Of a DNA stretch of 64,000 bases, positions 13,060 through 25,547 are shown in pieces. The notes below the pieces were generated by a model that saw only the letters and a list, made by a program, of their open reading frames with translations, was not told the DNA's origin and made no database searches. Made by a program: the position numbers and the translations under genes. Each line of letters opens with the position of its first letter. Position 1 is the first letter of the stretch. The stretch lies in the NCBI RefSeq assembly GCF_014905175.1, contig NC_057788.1:9982001-10046000 (forward strand), in the 5' to 3' direction. Origin of the DNA: Aphidius gifuensis (Eukaryota; Arthropoda; Insecta; Hymenoptera; Braconidae).

Positions 13060-14057
13060 TTGACAAGTGAGGAAAAATATTTAATCAATAAAAAACAAAA
13101 AAAAAAAACAATTTAATGCAACAAAATCAACACTACTTCTTAAAAGAATCCTCATATAAATCATCGAAAAAAAAACTTCAAACTTTTCTAATTAACCGAT
13201 AATAAATAAAAACAGTCTCAAAACTTTTGATTACTTTTTTTTTTTTATTTGTTTTGTTTATAATAACGTCTTGTAAAATATATAAAAACCAGCTGACTAA
13301 AATCACATTTTAAAAGCAAAAATTGCAAATACTAAAAGATAAAAAAATTTATATAAATACATAAAGTTAAGGAACAATAACAATATTATTATAATTTTTT
13401 CAACAATAATATATTGTTATATATTATTTTAAAATTTGATACATAATAATACAGCAATGTAATGGCGAAAAGAGTGGCAATTGGATTTGCTTTTATATGC
13501 GTTGAAAGATCAAGCAGAAGCACGAGGACATGGAAAGAGATACACACGCAAAAAATAAAAATAAATAAAATATATATAAATAAAAATAAAATGCGAGTTT
13601 ATATATGTACATTTGAGTATATCTCCGAAGCACATGATGATATATATCTTGGGCATGCTAAACGGCCTATTGTTTGCGGTAGCTACTGACGAATTTGTAT
13701 ATGTTTATAACGACTAAACAGCCGACGCCCGTTATTATTATATTTATCAATTTTTTTAATATGCACTTTAATTATATTTATTGATTTTCAATATACTGTT
13801 AAAATTTTTTGTTGAAATTAAGACAAAAAATTATGTTAAATAAAAATTTTTTTCTAGGAAATAAAAACATTTAAAAGAAGTAAAAAACAGTTTGGTTGGA
13901 AGAAAAAATAAATCTCGATTCGAATATTAGAAACATCAAATACAGTGAAAAAAGTTTTATTTTAAACCACTCATATCCTCCATTTAAAACAATTGGAGGA
14001 ATTAAATTAATATTTTTTTTTTCTTATTCAATAAATATAATTGTCTTGAAAAAAATC
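13060..14057. other. A+T-rich gap between MITE B1 and the minisatellite
   Basis: Low-complexity DNA. A 75-codon plus-strand frame at 13462 (MAKRVAIGFAFICVERSSRS...) has no recognised motif and ends in A-rich noise. Confidence 0.55.
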
Positions 14058-14356
14058 AAAAGTATCTAAATTTTAGACACTTTCGTCATGCTTCGTAACA
14101 AGTTTGGTTTTATTAATTACAAAAATATCTAATATCTAAACACGGTCGTCTTGCTTTGTAACAGATATTGTTTCTTAAAAAACAAAAATGTCTCAATTTT
14201 AGACACTGTTGTCTTGCTTTGTAACAAGTTTGAATTTATTAATTACAAAAATGTCTAATATCTAGACATGGTCGTCTTGCTTTGTAACAGATTTTGTTTC
14301 TTAAAAATCAAAAGTGTCTAAATTCTAGACACTGTCATCTTACTTTGTAACAAGTT
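14058..14356. repeat. 63-bp minisatellite with a two-monomer higher-order period
   Basis: Five monomers start at about 14058, 14121, 14184, 14247 and 14310, exactly 63 bp apart. Each has a near-palindrome such as GTCTAATATCTAGAC or GTCTAAATTCTAGAC, then a conserved GTCGTCTTGCTTTGTAACA. Monomers alternate: 1, 3 and 5 share one version and 2 and 4 the other (AATATCTA core, followed by GATxTTGTTTCTTAAAAA). The array therefore grew by 126-bp steps. Confidence 0.88.
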
Positions 14357-15912
14357 ATATACAATTTATTCCAGGTGCTTTTAAATATATTTATTAATTT
14401 TAATTTAACTTAATTACCCTCATTAACATTTGAGAAAAAAAAAAAATAAATAATTTTTATCTTTTTTATTTTCATGCTTACATTAGTCATACGATATAAA
14501 GAAATATAAATACGTGTTATTTCAAATTGAATTATATACGCAAGCCAAGTATCCATTGCACTTGCCTTTACTGTCACTTGAAATGTGGGCTTAGTGCCAA
14601 CTGATGCACTATTCCAAACATTTCTCTTCTGGTGCCATACCAGGTCGAACTTTTTTTTTATTTTTTATTTTTCATGTACATATGGGTTTATATATATATA
14701 AAAGTATACTGTCTTCATACGTGTATACAATGCATTTTTATCTATTTTAAATTGTTTTAATTTTAATGTTTTTTTTTTTTTTAAGTTAAAAATGCATTCA
14801 TTTCGTGTACCAACAGTTGAAATACAAAACTATCCAACATATTGCTTGAAAGACAAAAGTAATGTTAGTTTAAAATAAAATCATCTAATCAATATAGAAA
14901 TATTTTTTGCTTGTTTTTTATATATGTTAAATGCTCTGCATTTCGATGCCAAGGGCATATGTCTTTTGCTGAAAATTCAAAAACGAATGGTATATATAAA
15001 AAATGTTAAAAATTAAAATAAATATATTTTTACGTGTTAGTGTCAAATGTAAAAGACACTCGTATATAAAAATCCCTATACCTATTATTTTTAATGTTTT
15101 TTAATGTATTCTCAGCATAGATGTCCCACCGAAAAATAAATGCATGAGAAAGGAGATGAAAAAAAAAGGATGAAATATTTATTCAAATGAAAAAAAAATA
15201 TATTTTATATAAAAATAGGAATAAAAATATAAAAAAAAAAAATAGAAAGATGGAGTGATAGAGAGTTTTTAAAAAAGTATATAGGATTGAAGGGCAGTTG
15301 AGAGGAGATAAAAGATAAAAAATAAAATTCAGAAAGAGAAAGAAAATATAAGCTGCATAATATCAAAGTGAATATATATATTTTGCTCTCCTTTTTGTTT
15401 ATTTTATTTTTTAAATCCATCCCTCTTTATATGTATAAATTTTTTTTTTTTATCTCTGGGAGGACCGATCGAAAGACGAGAAATAAAACGGAGGGAATGT
15501 CGGGTGTCGAACCCGGCGCGGATTTACGGGATGCTTTGTAAGACCGCCTTCCTCAATTCAGCAATACACCAAAATTTTATGCTACATACTCTTTTCTCTT
15601 CCCACCAACCAATTTACCATCAATATTAAACTCACTTTAAATTTTTTATTTTTATTTTAATTTTTTTTATTTCTACTGCGACTTTTGTTCACAACTGCAA
15701 TATTATTTTGGATCCTTTGTGATGCATCCGTTTGCATCTTTGTCTCATTCTAGCATTTTTAAAATTGACGTTCATTAACCCATGGCTTTTTTGCTTCAAC
15801 AAAAATGTCAATGCGTCTACATACCTGTCTCATCTCTCACCTAATTTATAACCTAATTTTTTTTCATACAATTTTGATTACAAGAAACACCTGAGTTGAA
15901 TCAAAAAAAAAT
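14357..15912. other. A+T-rich gap with a small G+C island at 15460-15560
   Basis: Otherwise featureless. The island contains GGGTTCGACACCC on the minus strand, like a tRNA T arm, but no cloverleaf could be completed. In one minus frame it reads GGLTKHPVNPRRVRHPTFPP before a stop further on; no family recognised. Confidence 0.5.
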
Positions 15913-15916
15913 TTAA

Positions 15917-16426
15917 GGAGGTTATGCACAAATTCATTGCGGGTGTTGCGGGGCGCTTCTGACGTCACAGAAAAAACTGAAATCGGGCTACACTGTAAAA
16001 AAATAAAGTGAAAAGCGCCTGCGCCCCGTATACAATATATGGGACTGCGGGTATGTGTGTGTGTGTTTGAACATGCCATACGTTGCCACATCTAATTTTT
16101 GTAAAGTTTATAATTAATTACTCATTAATTGACCGATCAACATATGAAAATTTTTCGCGCAATTAATAAAACTCGGTTTCTAGTATATGTGTGATTTTTT
16201 TCAAGACTTTTTCATCATTTTTTCTATCCGAAAAAAATGGTTGAAATCTCCATAAGAGCCAATGTTAAATAATATTTTCAATAATTAATTACAAAAAATT
16301 TAACCGATCAACATAAGAAAATAATTATACCGTTGTATTCAGAATGAAAAGATCTACTTGTGTACAAAATTTTTAGAACATTCTCATTATATTTAAAAAA
16401 AAAAAAGTGATAGCTGCATAACCTCT
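15917..16426. mobile_element. Family B MITE, copy B2 (TTAA target)
   Basis: A 510-bp copy in the same orientation as B1, flanked by TTAA at 15913-15916 and 16427-16430. The left end GGAGGTTATGCA is intact; the right end reads TGCATAACCTCT. The TGACGTCA site is conserved. It lies about 2.9 kb from B1 and is nearly identical to it. Confidence 0.9.
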
Positions 16427-16430
16427 TTAA

Positions 16431-18055
16431 ACAAGATTTGTTTTTTCCCTCTTTATAAATGTAGTATTTTTTTTCATGATAATAAATAAATAGAATATTC
16501 AAAAAATTATAATCCTTGAAAAATTATCATTTGTGTCAAAATTTAAATATTCATATGAGATATTATATTACATAAATAAATATTTTTCTTATGTTTTTAA
16601 TTTTTCATATCTTTGTTTGTTGACAAAACCAGTATTTTAAATTTTTTTATGCACAAGTAATATTTCCTTTTTTTATTATTATCTGTTATCTTATCTGTAT
16701 TATGTATGATTTAATAGTTCTATTTGAATAAATAATGTGTATAGTTATAATAAATATATATGTACATATTGTTTTGCAAATGAAATGATGATTTGTCGAG
16801 TGGTAAATTTATAACTGGTTAGTCTCAAGTAGCATTGTCCATTATTTTTAGTAATTGTATATGTTGCTTCAATTATATAATAATAAGCTGGTAATAATTG
16901 CATTGCTTGGTGCATTATTTGATGAGTGCGGGAATATATTTTTATTAAGAAGCAACTTCCCTCTTACGTATTAGCCCTCATTATTATTATTTAAATTTTG
17001 TTTTTTTTATTATTTCATTATTTGCAGTCTCGACTGTTCATTATATTTATTTATTTGTATCAAAATTCACATCATTTAATTGTCAAGATATTCAAACAAG
17101 ATTAGAAATTTTTTTGACTCAAAGATTTTTATATATGACGATACAAATAATTGAGTCAATTTGTTATTATAATTCATTTTTTTACAAGATCAAATGTGAA
17201 GATTTTTAAATATTTTAAACCATAGCATAATTGAATACAATTAAATAATAATTGCCAAAAAAAAATCAGAATTAAAAAGCTAAAAATATCATAATAAAAA
17301 ATCCAGGTGTTAATTATGCATAATTTTAATTTGAAAATATATTTTTTTTATATACTCATTTGCTCTTCTTCGTCGATGCAAAACCTCTGTAAATTTATCC
17401 ACATTTATTTATATTTCTATCATACCACAAGATCTTGCAATTAGCTTTATCGTTTGTGGTTTTCAACGATTACGCGATACACCTCAATCCACACAAACAT
17501 TTAACAAAATAAATACAAAAAAAAAAAATACCAAACATAATAAAATTCATTGAGTATGACTCAACTTATGCAATCATCAAGTTAATATGTCTACTTTAAA
17601 TCATAGCATCAATATAAATTAACAATAAATAAAAAATATCATACTAATAAATAACTCACTCATTGAATTAATGAATATTAAATATTTAAAAATAATAACA
17701 ACTATTATAATATACTAACAAGTATTTATAATCTTCCTTTAATAAAAATTTAATTAAAAAAAAAATAATAAAATAATAATTTTTCATCATCATCATAATG
17801 TCAACAGTCATTGATTTATGAGTCATTATTAATGACTTAAGGATGTTAAAAAAAAATTTCATGATTTATGTTGACAACCACACAGAAGCAATCTCATAAT
17901 TTTTTTTATAATTTAATTTTTTTTTTCTATTATTCATTTATATATTTATCAAGTAACAATAATTATGCATATCATTAAGATCGACATGTTCAGGATATGA
18001 GTAATAATCGATAAAAATCACAAGCTCAATTCGAAAGTAAATAAAATTATAAAAA
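16431..18055. other. A+T-rich gap, nothing recognised
   Basis: Low-complexity sequence between MITE B2 and family A copy A2. No frame with recognisable protein and no repeat shared with the rest of the window. Confidence 0.6.
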
Positions 18056-19753
18056 ATCATATATAATGAAAATTAAAATTTTCAATATTCCGGTAGGTTA
18101 TGTGCAATTATTAGTTAGTGTAATTTTTTTTTTTTCAAATAAAATATCATATTGTTTAGTCACAACATTATGAAATTTTATCATAAACATATGTTTTTCT
18201 GTGTGAGTGAGACGAACTAAACAGGGCTGCCAACACTGCGCGTCGAATCTCCACAAAATATGATTTTGTTGGGTTCCAATGTAAATCGGGAAAAAAACAG
18301 CCACATCAAATTTTTCTATTAGAATTCTAATAACTTCGTGAGTTTTAAAGTTATCGTTTTCAAAATAGCGGCGATTTAAAGATCAAAATAAAAGGAAACT
18401 TTTAATTAGTCGGTGCAAATCGATCACACTTACAGATAAAAAGTTATTTAATATTTAAAAAAAAAAAAGAAAAAAAGGTTTTCAACATTTTTGTCTCTGG
18501 CAATTTTAATAAATGTTTAAGAAAAAAAATCGGAAATATACAAATTAAAGAGATTGAAAATACGCTTTTTTTGGTCCTAACACAAAGTGTCTCTGACAAT
18601 TACTTAAAAAAAGAGAGCGTTTTTTAATTTCCGGTAGACAAATCCAATACGTATACACTGAGAGAAATTTTAACTAAAAATCAAAACCCATGTTGAATAG
18701 AAATTACTATACTGCTTTGTAATTTTTGTTTTATTTCTGGGATTGGCCGCGAGAGATGATATTCTACAATAAAATTATGTAAAATGTCACACAATGTCAA
18801 AAAATTGTTATGTTACTTCAAGTCTCTGTACATCGTTATCTATTGCAGATAGACATGGGGTTGAGTGGAGTTAATTATTGAGAATTTAATTCTAAACAAT
18901 TTATAAAGAATTACTTTTTTTGATTAATGTCTTAGATAATGAGTTATGAGTTAATTAAAATAAAGCGCATACATGTTTTGTGGAAACGATAAAATATTAT
19001 AAGTTCGAATAAAAATACTGAACAATTTAATAAATATTCTAATATATATAATAAAATTTATCATGTACACATATAAAAGTTAGCATAGACTTAAATATTT
19101 TACTATATCGCTTTGTAAAAATTCTGGTTGTGAGCGAAATAATACAAAAGATGGCGACTGATTGAACAAATGATTGAATTGTCATGTAATTTCAAGCATT
19201 TCTACAGCTATCTGTTGAAGCTAGGTATGGGGTTAAGCGAGGTTTATTGTTGGTAATTTATTTCTGAACAATTTATCAGAATGAATTTTTCTATTTATCA
19301 ATTAGTTTTCGAGTTTTGAGCGTGTAAAGAGAAAAAAAATTTGCCGGGAATTGATTGCCGTTCTCCGTGAATCTAACAAACTGCCGAACTTAGCAAAAAT
19401 GTCCAACTTTTAAATAAAATTTATAATAAAATATAGTAAATTCTAAAACCGGTAGTGGGTAAATTCTCAGTCTGCTAGAATTTACTTGTGAGTATCGTGA
19501 ATTTAGTCATTTTTTTTAAAGAGAAATTACAATAGAATTATGTAATTTTTATGGCTTAGTGTTGTATATAGTCAATGGCCAAATTTTTTACATAACTTTA
19601 TTGTAAAAATTATTTATCAATATACGAATAATCCTTACAAATAATCGGAGGAACGCAGTTTTTACTATTCGCTTTGTAATTTTTTCTTATACGTTTGTAA
19701 TTTTTAGTTAAAATTTCTCTCAGTGTAGGTGACGCGAAGCGTCCCACCTACTT
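18056..19753 (-). repeat. Family A repeat, copy A2, split by a TIR element
   Basis: A minus-strand copy running from ATATATAATGAAAATT at the left to the hairpin end CCCACCTACTTAG at the right. It is interrupted inside the terminal hairpin at 18654-19727 by an unrelated element. Without the insert, ...AATACGTA joins to GGTGACGCGAAGCGTCCC, exactly as in the other copies. Confidence 0.88.
18656..19725. mobile_element. 1.07-kb TIR element nested in family A copy A2
   Basis: The ends are inverted repeats of about 25 bp beginning CACTGAGAGAAATTTTAAC, and TA dinucleotides lie at both borders. The intact sites in the other copies show that only this block and one extra TA per side were added. This fits a non-autonomous Tc1/mariner-like element. 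Inside, two imperfect direct copies about 396 bp apart begin ACTATACTGCTTTGTAA (18706) and ACTATATCGCTTTGTAA (19102); a third short echo lies near 19665. There is no transposase frame. Confidence 0.82.
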
Positions 19754-22700
19754 AGTAAAAAAAAAATATATTATATTCAATTGACAATAATAAAATAATA
19801 TTTTTAAATATATAATTTAATAAATAATAAGAAAAATCAATTTTCTTAAAACACAAAAGAGCAATTATTCTTGACCGGTAATTATTTCCTCGTACGTACG
19901 TGCTGCATAATTTAGCCATTTGGACGGGTAAGAAATGCGGGGACACGGTTATCGTGATACCGGAGGTGAAAGTAATAAACATAAGTCTTGCTTTTGCCGA
20001 TCATAAATATTCGATATTAACGTTTGATACGTTGCCTGGGAAAATTAGCATAACAGTCGTCGTCGTTGGCTTAAAGCTACTACAAAAAAAAAATAAAAAA
20101 TACATTACGTGCGATATCAATACTTTGCAAAATAATATAATATAAATTTAATGTTTATCAATATTTATATAAATATGTAAAATAAAAAAATAAACAACAA
20201 CAAAAAAACAGCGTATTAAATTTTCATAGTAAATATTGATTTGTAAAATTGCATTTGTAATATAATTTTTTTATATAATAGTACTCATAAAATACGTCAA
20301 TGAATTTATAATATATATTTATGTATTATTATGCAATTAAAAATATTTTAACATAAACATATTTTGTAATATATAAATATTATTTATAATATTAAAAACA
20401 TATAACATTTCAATTTTCATTTGATGTTACAATATATATACGTACGTCCTTCGTTGCGAGTAAATTAAAAACATAAACACGTGACCATTTTAAGATTGCG
20501 TGGATATATAATAGTAAAAATATATATAATATAAAATAAGATGGACATTAATCATGTTCCGTTAGGTCATAGGAGATACTTGTTAGCAGAAACCTTGTTT
20601 GCTAGTCTTATCTGGAAGAGAACGCGCGCGCAAATATGCCCACTTTTCTAACACACAAACATACACAAATAAATATGTATAATAATATAAAAATACATAA
20701 ACTTTTGTGTGTGTAATATAAAATATATTTATTTATTTTAACATTTAATACATGTATGAAGAAACATACATATACCGAGTAAAAACTATCATCATCAAAA
20801 TGATCATAAATTCAATTTGATAGAGCCACGGATGGTTTACGCGTCTCGATTCATCGATTTATAGGTATATATTGCTGGAGCCGATCACGGACATAATGGA
20901 ACTGTGTGCTGCTGTTTGCCGATGCCGATGCCAACCACGATTATATACCATAACTTTTTTTTTTTATTTATTTATTTATATTGATTTTTATATATTTTTT
21001 TTTTTTCACTCACCCAGATCATTCGCATCGGTCGGCTTACAATCAAATGATTAATATTAAATAAAATAATAATTTTTCGATAGATATAGAAGAATGGAAA
21101 ATAAAAAAATAAAAAAAAAATTATATCGATATATGGTATCATTATAAATTCAAGGCTAAAAATAGTCTTTAAAAATTATTTTTTTTAAAAAAAAGTCTGT
21201 TAATTTATATATTCTGCAGGTTATTGTTTAATAATTTTTTTAAATTAATTTAAAAAAATAACAAAATGATAATTTTAAAAATAAAAATATTCAACTTGAT
21301 TAGTTGAATTGACTTTTTTTTTAGGGGTGGGGGGGGGGCGGCGAAAGGGAAGTTGTGAGAAAAAAAATTACTCATCCAGTACATCACACAGTTACAGAGT
21401 TCAATAATTATTTTTTTCGATTAAAAAAATCAATAATCTGTAAAATATGTATTAATTAATTATGAAAAAAATGATTTAAAAAAATTGAATAAATACCTTG
21501 AATTTATACATGCACCAGGTCAACGAATTACGTCATGATTTTGCATGACAAACTCCAAAAAAATAAACACTAAATTTACTTCAATTTTCGTAACTGGGAG
21601 TTGTTAATAATTATAATTTAATTATAATTAGTTTTAACAATTAAAGTCAATAAGAATATGCGAGCGTCTTTTATTTTGTTTTTTTTTCCACTAGTATACA
21701 ACACATTCACACTGTGACATAATGGCCGACGATTATAGTCGTTTTTTTTTTTTGTTTTTTTTTATGCAAGGAGAGGAGGAAGAAGGTGAGAAAAAAACCG
21801 ATTAAAATGGACGCTCAACATCAAACTGATATGAAAAAAATTGTAAAAAAAAAAAAAGGATATTTGCACTGATATATTTAATCAATCAATTTTAAAATTA
21901 TGATAGTTATTAGTTATTTTAACTACGAGATTGGAGATATTATTGGAATGATAATTAACCTGTAAAATTCACGACATTTATTATGTCAAGATATTTGATG
22001 GCGTTATCAAAAACTAAAAAAAAAATTAAAAATACACTGAAATTATTATTTAAAATATCTAATTTTTCACTGTTTATTATTAATTTACACTTGTAATTAC
22101 CAACAAACACTGTCAACAGTAAAAAACATTTGATAGTTTTTTTTTTTTTACTAAAACTAAAAAAACTCAAATAAATAATAATTATTGATTTGTAAACACA
22201 AACACCAACACTATATCAATCTTGGATTGAAAAACTATTAAATTATTATACTTTGATAATTAATTTTCACTAATAATTAACAAAATTAATGATAAATATT
22301 CAGAGCGTTGTACAAGTGTGATGACGCGTGTCAAAAATTATGACAATAATAATATTTTATTTTTCTCTATGGGGGAGCTGCTGGGCACACAATAAGCAAA
22401 AGAAAGAGACAAAAAATAAACTAAGAAAAAGAAAACAAAACAAACGGTTAAATTTGAAAATGAAAATAACAACAAACAATAAAAATTTATTTTAATATTT
22501 ATCAATTAATTCAAAATAAATAAATAAATAAAACTTGACCTTGAACTTGGCATTGCTCCAATTTGTAAATTCAAAAAATCTTTATCATATTTTTTGCTAA
22601 TTAAAAAATGATAAATTAATTATAAAAATATAATAATCTGATGAAATTTTTGCTGTGATAATTTACGTAATTTATTAATTTATTTTGGAGTAAATAAATA

Positions 22701-24027
22701 AGAAAAAATTAGTGTTTTACAGTTGAGATAAATTGTTAATTATTATTTGATATATCATTTCAATTATAATTGCAATAAACACATGTCGCTTTGAATCATT
22801 TTTTGGTGTATTTTAATTTTTTAAATTTTTAAATTTTTATATATGTTTAAACTTTAATATGAATGCAGTTAAAATCTACAAGGGAGCATCGACTCTAAGC
22901 GTCGCAATGTCGACGACGTTAAAAAACTTTTCTAATTTAAAAGTTACAAATTCTCATTCCCCTATTATTTTATTTTTTCACACCAAGGCTTTGGTATTGC
23001 ATCGTTGAATTAACTATCTTTCTCACTCTTTTTAACTGGACTATATAACTATGTAACTATATATTTTATCAACAATCTCAAAATAGTGTTTAGACGAGGA
23101 AAGAAAGACAAACAGGTATATCTTTATTGCATTCAACAAACAACACCAAGAGAATCTCAAAAGGTGCACGATAAACATAAAAAAAAAAAACCTAAAAATA
23201 TAAAACACTATGAAAAGCTTCTGATACAATTTTATTTTGTTATTATTATAAAACTTTATCAGTTAATTTTTACTTTTTAAATACCTTTTTTTTTATTATT
23301 TTTTTTTCGTTTTTTATCCAACTGGGTTTATAGCTGAAATAAGAAAACTTTTTTATCCATCAAGAAGAATTCATTATTCGGATTACCTTCATAGATAAAA
23401 ATGCATCTTTATTTTCAAACAATATATAGAAATTTTTTTCTTCTTATTTCTTGAAAGATAATAACCAAGGTAGTTGTAAATACATACTTAGTATAGACAT
23501 TGTAACCCAAGAGGTTAATGAGTGTCAGCTTGAGGGGCTACACAAAATATATATTTAAAGCCAAATAAATAAATAATAAAAATAGTAAATTAAGTATACA
23601 ACATGCGTCTGAATATGATATTGCGTTACAGGAGCTTTTTCATACACTAGAATTGCTTCAACATGAACACAACACCATTTATTTGTCAGACTTATTAGTC
23701 TCGTATCACATTTTATTAATCCTAAAGCCATCAATATATTTTTTTTTTCTGTCATTTGGCACATCATTTGAACTGTCAATTAAAATTCATATATATATAT
23801 TTATTTTTTCTCATTTTATTGGAGAATATTTTCATGTTTTTTTCGTTTAAATATTGGTAAAATTATTTGCAGTAAAAAAATAAATAAAGAATTGATTTAT
23901 TTGTTGAAGAAATTAGTAATTGCAGGATGATTGAAAAGTGTATGTTGTATTTAAAATGAGGGAGAAGATATTTTGACTATCGGTACGATTATTCAGTTGG
24001 TTCATTTTATGACAATACCCATACAGA

Positions 24028-24055
24028 ATGATGATGATGATGATGATAATGATGG
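24028..24055. repeat. (ATG)n microsatellite
   Basis: About seven ATG triplets, with one interruption (ATA) near the end. Confidence 0.85.
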
Positions 24056-24149
24056 GGTAGGTATACGAATAGCTGGCCTTTTCTAACAACACTCGCCCAA
24101 TTTCACTCAAACAGAAGCCGATTAATTCATGGCGTCCAATTTAATCCTC

Positions 24150-24180
24150 TCGAAGGGTAAAAGGTTCACGAACCCTTCGA
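24150..24180. repeat. 9-bp-arm hairpin TCGAAGGGT/ACCCTTCGA
   Basis: Perfect 9-bp arms around a 13-bp loop. It is too small to assign a role. Confidence 0.5.
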
Positions 24181-24888
24181 TTACATATAGAAAGCATTAT
24201 ATACATATTTTTTAACTGTCAATCTCTTGACATCAACTTGATTTCTCTTTTCTAATATTTTTTATTTTTCATTTTAAAATACAAATTGCTGAGTAATATA
24301 TATTGTACATGTTTTAAAATAAAATTCATCGAGGGGTTGTGTATATTTTAATTCAGAATTCATCTTAACAATTCATGTATATTACAACAATGAATTGAAA
24401 ATTTCTCATTACAATAGACACATTTAATTTTTAAATATATGAAGGTCAATTGTTTGCCAATATATTTATTTTTAATTTACATCAAAAGATTGATGATCTA
24501 TATATAAAAATTGTATAATGAATATAAGCCAGTTTGAAAATAATAAATAAGATGAGAAAAAAAAAAACATTTTGATAATTAAGTTGAATTTAACAAATGA
24601 ATTCTCGAGGGTAATCAGACGACAAATGTAAAGACGATCAGCTGACCGATCAGCTGTCCTTTCACTGGACCATCTTCTTAACTTGGATTCAAATATTGTG
24701 TGTCAGCTGTTCTATTAGATATCTTTATAAATACCCTCAAAGCCTGGATGAGTCTTTTTTTTTTTATATATTTTCATAATGAATGTATCAATTATCCTTG
24801 CCTCGTTAATAAAAATAAACAAACAACAAATAAAAACAACAAAAATAGTATATTATATAACTAGTATGTGAAGTAGGTGATTTTTGCA

Positions 24889-24985
24889 CGATTTTGAAGG
24901 TGTCAATACGAGTCACCAGGAGTTGAGAACGAGCCGAAGGCGAGTCGAAAACGACCTGGTGACGAGTGTGACACTTTCAAAGTCG
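24889..24985. repeat. Imperfect 32-bp-arm hairpin beside the B3 target
   Basis: The left arm (24889-24920) ends GAGTCACCAGG and the right arm (24955-24985) begins CCTGGTGACGAGTGTGACAC; they pair with a few mismatches. The loop (24921-24954) has two diverged GAGCCGAAGGCGAGTCG-like stretches. It is unusually G+C-rich for the window. With the 19-bp palindrome just to its right it probably forms one older repeat into which B3 jumped. Confidence 0.65.
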
Positions 24986-24990
24986 TGGAG

Positions 24991-25547
24991 ATACTTTTAC
25001 GCACGATTTCTTGTTAAGGAGGTTATGCACAAATTCATTGCGGGTGTTGCGGGGCGCTTCTGACGTCACAGACAAAACTGAAATTGGGCTACACTGTAAA
25101 AAAATAAAGTGAAAAGTGCCTGCGCCCCGTATACAATATATGGGATTGCGGGTATGTGTGTGTGTTTGAACATGCCATACGTTGCCACATCTAATTTTTG
25201 TAAAGTTTATAATTAATTTCTCATTAATTGACCGATCAACATATGAAAATTTTTCGCGCAATTAATAAAACTCGGTTTCTAGTATATGTGTGATTTTTTT
25301 CAAGACTTTTTCATCATTTTTTCTATCCGAAAAAAATGGTTGAAATCTCCATAAAAGCCAATGTTAAATATTATTTTCAATTATTAATTACAAAAAATTC
25401 AACCGATCAACATAAGAAAATAATTATACCGTTGTATTCAGAATGAAAAGATCTACTTGTGCACAAAATTTTTAGAACATTCTCATTATATTTAAAAAAA
25501 AAAGTGATAGCTGCATAACCACCTTAAAAAATCGTGCGTAAAAGTAT
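24991..25547. repeat. 19-bp perfect inverted repeat split by MITE B3
   Basis: The arms 24991-25009 and 25529-25547 are exact reverse complements. Without B3 they would be about 9-10 bp apart. Related ACGCAC/GTGCGTAA words continue to about 25575 (TTTACGCACTATAATTGG), so the host sequence is itself a hairpin-rich repeat. Confidence 0.75.
25018..25523. mobile_element. Family B MITE, copy B3, inserted in a hairpin loop
   Basis: A 506-bp copy flanked by TTAA at 25014-25017 and 25524-25527. Its right end reads TGCATAACCACC. Outside the TTAA sites, 24991-25009 (ATACTTTTACGCACGATTT) and 25529-25547 are perfect 19-bp inverted repeats, so the target TTAA lay in the loop of a pre-existing hairpin. Confidence 0.9.

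Larger units (their letters stand above)
19754..24888. other. A+T-rich gap with a few G+C islands
   Basis: A frame at 19900-20080 (+) reads MLHNLAIWTGKKCGDTVIVI... and has a donor-like GGACGG|GTAAGA inside it; not recognised. The island 20820-20945 is open in part but has no clear exon. A run of ten G lies near 21328. Three CAGCTG E-boxes lie at 24637-24720. The rest is low complexity. Confidence 0.5.

Noticed and set aside
15480..15560. tRNA-like T arm (GGGTTCGACACCC on the minus strand)
   Set aside because: No acceptor stem or D arm pairs at the right distance; likely chance in a G+C patch.
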